Shown in pieces: positions 17,764-20,522 of a stretch of DNA of 20,522 nt. Position 1 is the first letter of the stretch; each line of letters begins with the position of its first letter. A program made the position numbers and the translations under genes. This stretch comes from Candidatus Methanomethylophilaceae archaeon (lineage in GTDB: Archaea; Thermoplasmatota; Thermoplasmata; Methanomassiliicoccales; Methanomethylophilaceae), in contig JAEDGA010000015.1 in NCBI GenBank assembly GCA_016297775.1, positions 1-20,522 of the forward strand, read 5' to 3'. Below the pieces are notes generated by a model. That model worked only from the letters and a program-made list of their open reading frames with translations, did no database searches and was not told the origin of the DNA.

Positions 17764-19374
17764 ATGCCAGCAACAGCACAGAAATATGCTCTTCAGAAAG
17801 GTCTTCCTAGGAAGACAGAATCGATCTGCCCCGAGTGCGGCAAGGTCCTCGAGACCGAGATCTACGATAAGGACGGTAAGGTATTCGCGAAGAAGACCTG
17901 TCCCGAGCACGGTGAATTCGACAGTCTGATCTGGTCCGATACCGAGTTCTACCTCAGAGCCGAGAAGTACGGGATGGACGGTATCGGTGTCGTCAACGAG
18001 GATGATACCACATCCGACGATGACAACGTGCAGATCATGGTCGGTCAGAAGAACCTCAGGTTGAAGACCAGTACGATCCTGTGCAACATCGATCTCACCA
18101 ACAGATGCAACATGACCTGTCCCATCTGTTTCGCGGAGGCCAACTCCGCTGGATACGTGTACGAGCCTGACTACGATACAGTGGTCAGGATGCTGGAGAT
18201 GCTCAGGAACCAGAAGCCTGTGAAGTGCCCCGCGGTACAGTTCTCCGGCGGGGAGCCCACCATCCACCCCCGTTTCTTCGACATCATCAAGAAGGCCAAG
18301 GAGCTGGGATTCGCACAGATCCAGGTCGCCACCAACGGTCTGGAGTTCAGGGACATCGAGTTCTGCAAGAAGGCCGTGGAGGCAGGTATCAACACCCTGT
18401 ATCTTTCGTTCGACGGTGTATCCGACGATGTGTACATCCAGGCCAGGGCCAGGAAGATGTTCCACGTGAAGAAGCAGGTCCTCGAGAACCTCAGGTCCCT
18501 GCCCAAGCACCCCTCGGTGGTGCTCGTCCCCACCGTCGTTAAGGGAATGAACGACAAGCAGATCGGTGACATCGTCAGGTTCGCATTCGAGAACGCGGAT
18601 GTCGTCAGGGGAGTCAACTACCAGCCCGTCGCCTTCACCGGAAGGGTCACCAACGAGGAGCTGGAGAAGGGGAGGTTCACCGTTCCCGATCTCGTCAGGG
18701 AGTTCAACGAACAGACCGGATGGACCGACAAGGACGACTGGTGGCCCGTACCCATCGTGGCACCCATCTCCAACTTCGCGTCCCAGATCATGGGAAGCAA
18801 CAAGGCCACCTTCACCGTCCACCCCCACTGCGGTATCGCAACATACCTGTACAAGGGCGACGACGGAAAGATCACACCCATCCCGAAGTTCATCGACGTG
18901 GACAAGTTCTACCACGGCATGGACGAGCTGGCCAACAAGGTCGAGAAGGCCCACTTCAAGAAGCTCTACGCCCTCAAGGCACTGAAGCTCATCGATTCAT
19001 GCGTCATCGAGTCCGGACTTCCCGACGGAATGACCAAGAAGGACCTCAAGAATTTGATCAAGAGCCTCCTCAGCGACAAATCCAAGAAGACCCTCGCCGC
19101 GTTCTCTTGGAAGACCATGTTCATCGGAGGAATGCATTTCCAGGATTCGTACAACTACGACCTCCAGAGGGTCGAGCGCTGTGCGATCCACTATGCCACG
19201 CCGGATCTCCGCGTCATCCCGTTCTGTGCATACAATTCGGGACCCGAGTACCGTCAGGAGGTCGAATCCAAATATTCCGTCCCGCTCGCGGAGTGGAAGG
19301 AGAAGCACAAGAAGGAGGCCAAGGACCTGGAGAACGCCCTCATCGTTCCCGAGGATCAGAGGCCCGATCTTTGA
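17764..19374 (+). CDS. tes: Radical SAM protein, candidate tetraether lipid synthase (Tes/MJ0619 family)
   Basis: A 536-residue radical SAM enzyme. The cluster motif is C115-x3-C119-x2-C122 in LTNRCNMTCPICF, followed by SGGEPT (161-166) and LYLSFDG (212-218). An N-terminal metal knot with CPEC (22-25) and CPEHGEF (46-52) comes first. Further cysteines (C107, C356, C413, C473, C488) could bind auxiliary clusters. This architecture fits the MJ0619 family, shown in Methanocaldococcus to be a tetraether synthase that joins the phytanyl chain ends of two archaeal lipids by C-C bonds. The same family was earlier annotated as a dihydropterin methylase, so that name may appear in databases. The next genes encode a ferredoxin and a lipid-chain reductase, which favours the lipid role. 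The assignment is from recalled family features, without alignment. Confidence 0.78.
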   Translation: MPATAQKYALQKGLPRKTESICPECGKVLETEIYDKDGKVFAKKTCPEHGEFDSLIWSDTEFYLRAEKYGMDGIGVVNEDDTTSDDDNVQIMVGQKNLRLKTSTILCNIDLTNRCNMTCPICFAEANSAGYVYEPDYDTVVRMLEMLRNQKPVKCPAVQFSGGEPTIHPRFFDIIKKAKELGFAQIQVATNGLEFRDIEFCKKAVEAGINTLYLSFDGVSDDVYIQARARKMFHVKKQVLENLRSLPKHPSVVLVPTVVKGMNDKQIGDIVRFAFENADVVRGVNYQPVAFTGRVTNEELEKGRFTVPDLVREFNEQTGWTDKDDWWPVPIVAPISNFASQIMGSNKATFTVHPHCGIATYLYKGDDGKITPIPKFIDVDKFYHGMDELANKVEKAHFKKLYALKALKLIDSCVIESGLPDGMTKKDLKNLIKSLLSDKSKKTLAAFSWKTMFIGGMHFQDSYNYDLQRVERCAIHYATPDLRVIPFCAYNSGPEYRQEVESKYSVPLAEWKEKHKKEAKDLENALIVPEDQRPDL

Positions 19375-19385
19375 AGGTGATTCAA

Positions 19386-19556
19386 ATGAAGGTTGACTAT
19401 CACAAGTGTCTGCACTGCGGAGGATGCGTCGGCTCCTGTCCGCAGAACGCCATCTATCTGAACGACTACATCCTCGAGTTCGACGACGGTCTGTGCAACG
19501 GATGCGGAAGATGCATCAAGCTCTGTCCCGTGGCGGCACTCTCCAAGGAGGCCTGA
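19386..19556 (+). CDS. Small 2[4Fe-4S] ferredoxin
   Basis: A 56-residue protein with two classic motifs, C-x2-C-x2-C-x3-C-P at C8, C11, C14, C18 and again at C37, C40, C43, C47. It carries two [4Fe-4S] clusters and little else. GGTGA (19376-19380) lies 5 nt before the ATG. It is placed 11 nt after the radical SAM gene and 2 nt before the geranylgeranyl reductase gene, so all three should be co-transcribed. In Methanosarcina acetivorans a neighbouring ferredoxin was found to be needed for full saturation of lipid chains by geranylgeranyl reductase, which suggests that this one feeds electrons to the reductase. It might also serve the radical SAM enzyme; that is inference. Confidence 0.93.
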   Translation: MKVDYHKCLHCGGCVGSCPQNAIYLNDYILEFDDGLCNGCGRCIKLCPVAALSKEA

Positions 19557-19558
19557 AA

Positions 19559-20522
19559 ATGGTCACCAGGTACGATTGCGATGTGGTCGTGGTCGGTGCG
19601 GGACCCGGGGGCAGCATGGCCGCCAGGTACGCGGCCGAGGGCGGACTGAACGTCCTCCTGCTGGAGAAGAAGGCGGAGATCGGTGCTCCCCTGAGGTGTG
19701 CCGAGGGAGTCGCCAAGAAGTGGCTCGCCGAGGTCGGCATCGAACCCGATCCGGCATGGATCTGCTCCGACATGAAGGGTGCGATCATCAGATCCCCCAG
19801 CGGATACAAGTTCCAGCTGGACGAGAGCAAGGCCGGATCCGAGGTCGGTTACGTGCTGGAGAGGCACCTCTTCGACAAAGCACTCGCAGCCAAGGCCGCA
19901 GAGGCCGGTGCGAAGATCCTCATGCGCGCCGGTGTGACCGGAGTCATCAAGGACGGTGACAAACTGGTCGGTGTCAGGGGTAACATGATGGGCGAGGAGT
20001 TCGAGGTCTACGCCAAGTGCATCGTCGCCGCGGACGGTTACGAGTCCCAGGTCGGAAGGTGGGCCGGAATGGACACCAACTGCAAGCTCACCGACATCGA
20101 TTCCTGCATACAGTACAGGATGACCAACATCGACATCGAGGCGGACTACTGCGACTTCATCATCGGAGGGGATGCCCCCGGAGGATACGTCTGGGTCTTC
20201 CCCAAGGGAGAGCACGTGGCCAACGTCGGTATCGGAATCATGGGTTCCAAGTGCACCGGAAAGGCGGATGCCAAGTACTACCTCGACAGGTACATCGCCA
20301 AGACCCCCGGACTCGCCAAGGGTTCCATCGTGGAGGTCGTGGGAGGATTCGTCTCCACCTGCCCCGGACTGGACGAGACCGTCGCGGACAACATCATCCT
20401 CGTCGGAGATGCCGCTAGGGTCATCGACCCCATCACCGGAGGAGGAATCTGCCACGCATGCAGGACCGGAATGTACGCAGGAAAGGTCCTGGTGGAATGT
20501 GCCAAGACCGGAGACTTCTCCA
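19559..20522 (+). CDS. Geranylgeranyl reductase family flavoprotein, 3' end beyond window
   Basis: The 321 residues visible belong to the FAD-dependent digeranylgeranylglycerophospholipid reductase family, which hydrogenates the isoprenoid chains of archaeal membrane lipids. The N-terminal dinucleotide-binding motif is VVVVGAGPGGSMAA (9-22). PLRCAEGV (44-51) holds the conserved cysteine. YVWVFPKGEHVANVGIG (210-226) matches the substrate-site signature Y-x-W-x-F-P-x7-G-x-G. The second FAD motif is ILVGDAAR...PITGGGI (280-297). Family members are about 390-400 residues, so roughly 70 residues lie outside the window. The start at 19559 is 2 nt after the ferredoxin stop; the preceding AAGGAGG (19546-19552), inside the ferredoxin gene's end, is the likely ribosome-binding site. 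Confidence 0.93.
   Translation, partial: MVTRYDCDVVVVGAGPGGSMAARYAAEGGLNVLLLEKKAEIGAPLRCAEGVAKKWLAEVGIEPDPAWICSDMKGAIIRSPSGYKFQLDESKAGSEVGYVLERHLFDKALAAKAAEAGAKILMRAGVTGVIKDGDKLVGVRGNMMGEEFEVYAKCIVAADGYESQVGRWAGMDTNCKLTDIDSCIQYRMTNIDIEADYCDFIIGGDAPGGYVWVFPKGEHVANVGIGIMGSKCTGKADAKYYLDRYIAKTPGLAKGSIVEVVGGFVSTCPGLDETVADNIILVGDAARVIDPITGGGICHACRTGMYAGKVLVECAKTGDFS

Overview
This window comes from an archaeon, most likely a euryarchaeote of the class Thermoplasmata, with the Methanomassiliicoccales as my best guess. The domain is certain: the ribosomal proteins, RNA polymerase subunit D, family-D DNA polymerase large subunit, Nog1-type GTPase, archaeal lipid enzymes, TATA boxes about 26 nt upstream of starts and archaeal-type 23S rRNA all agree. 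The order-level guess is inference. It rests on a 23S gene with no 5S gene behind it, a tetraether-lipid synthase candidate, and no TAG among the 12 visible stop codons (10 TGA, 2 TAA).

Layout. (1) 1 to about 2710 (+): 23S rRNA lacking its 5' end, followed by a T-rich terminator and no 5S. (2) 2871-5032 (+): a compact operon with a metallo-beta-lactamase-fold hydrolase, a YrdC/Sua5 threonylcarbamoyl-AMP synthase and a type II methionine aminopeptidase. A tRNA-Leu(CAA) follows at 5094-5178. (3) 5239-7775 (+): a promoter, a structured leader, genes for uS13, uS4, uS11 and RNA polymerase subunit D, then a hairpin-plus-T terminator. (4) 7865-13562 (-): a nog1-like GTPase gene overlapping by 8 nt the gene for the DNA polymerase D large subunit (DP2). 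(5) 13608-17630 (-): a very large N-terminally anchored, probably extracytoplasmic protein with a lamin-tail domain. (6) 17764 to the window end (+): a radical SAM protein (tetraether synthase candidate), a small 2[4Fe-4S] ferredoxin and a geranylgeranyl reductase cut off by the window edge.

How the parts work together. Blocks 1-3 are translation and transcription machinery: ribosome, tRNA, t6A precursor synthesis, N-terminal Met removal and RNAP assembly. Block 4 couples a ribosome-biogenesis-type GTPase to the replicative polymerase. Block 6 reads as a membrane-lipid module: the ferredoxin can supply electrons to the geranylgeranyl reductase, which saturates archaeal lipid chains, and possibly to the radical SAM enzyme, which would join chain ends into tetraethers.

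Most unusual points. DP2 is 1567 aa, and the excess is not an intein: it is a tandem expansion to about six copies of a roughly 80-residue unit that I recall as single-copy in Pyrococcus DP2. The 23S rRNA carries four substitutions at very conserved peptidyl-transferase-centre positions (E. coli 2452, 2453, 2499, 2503). The rps13 leader can form two mutually exclusive pairings, one of which masks the Shine-Dalgarno sequence. Three transcription units look leaderless. Family comparisons were made from memory without database searches.
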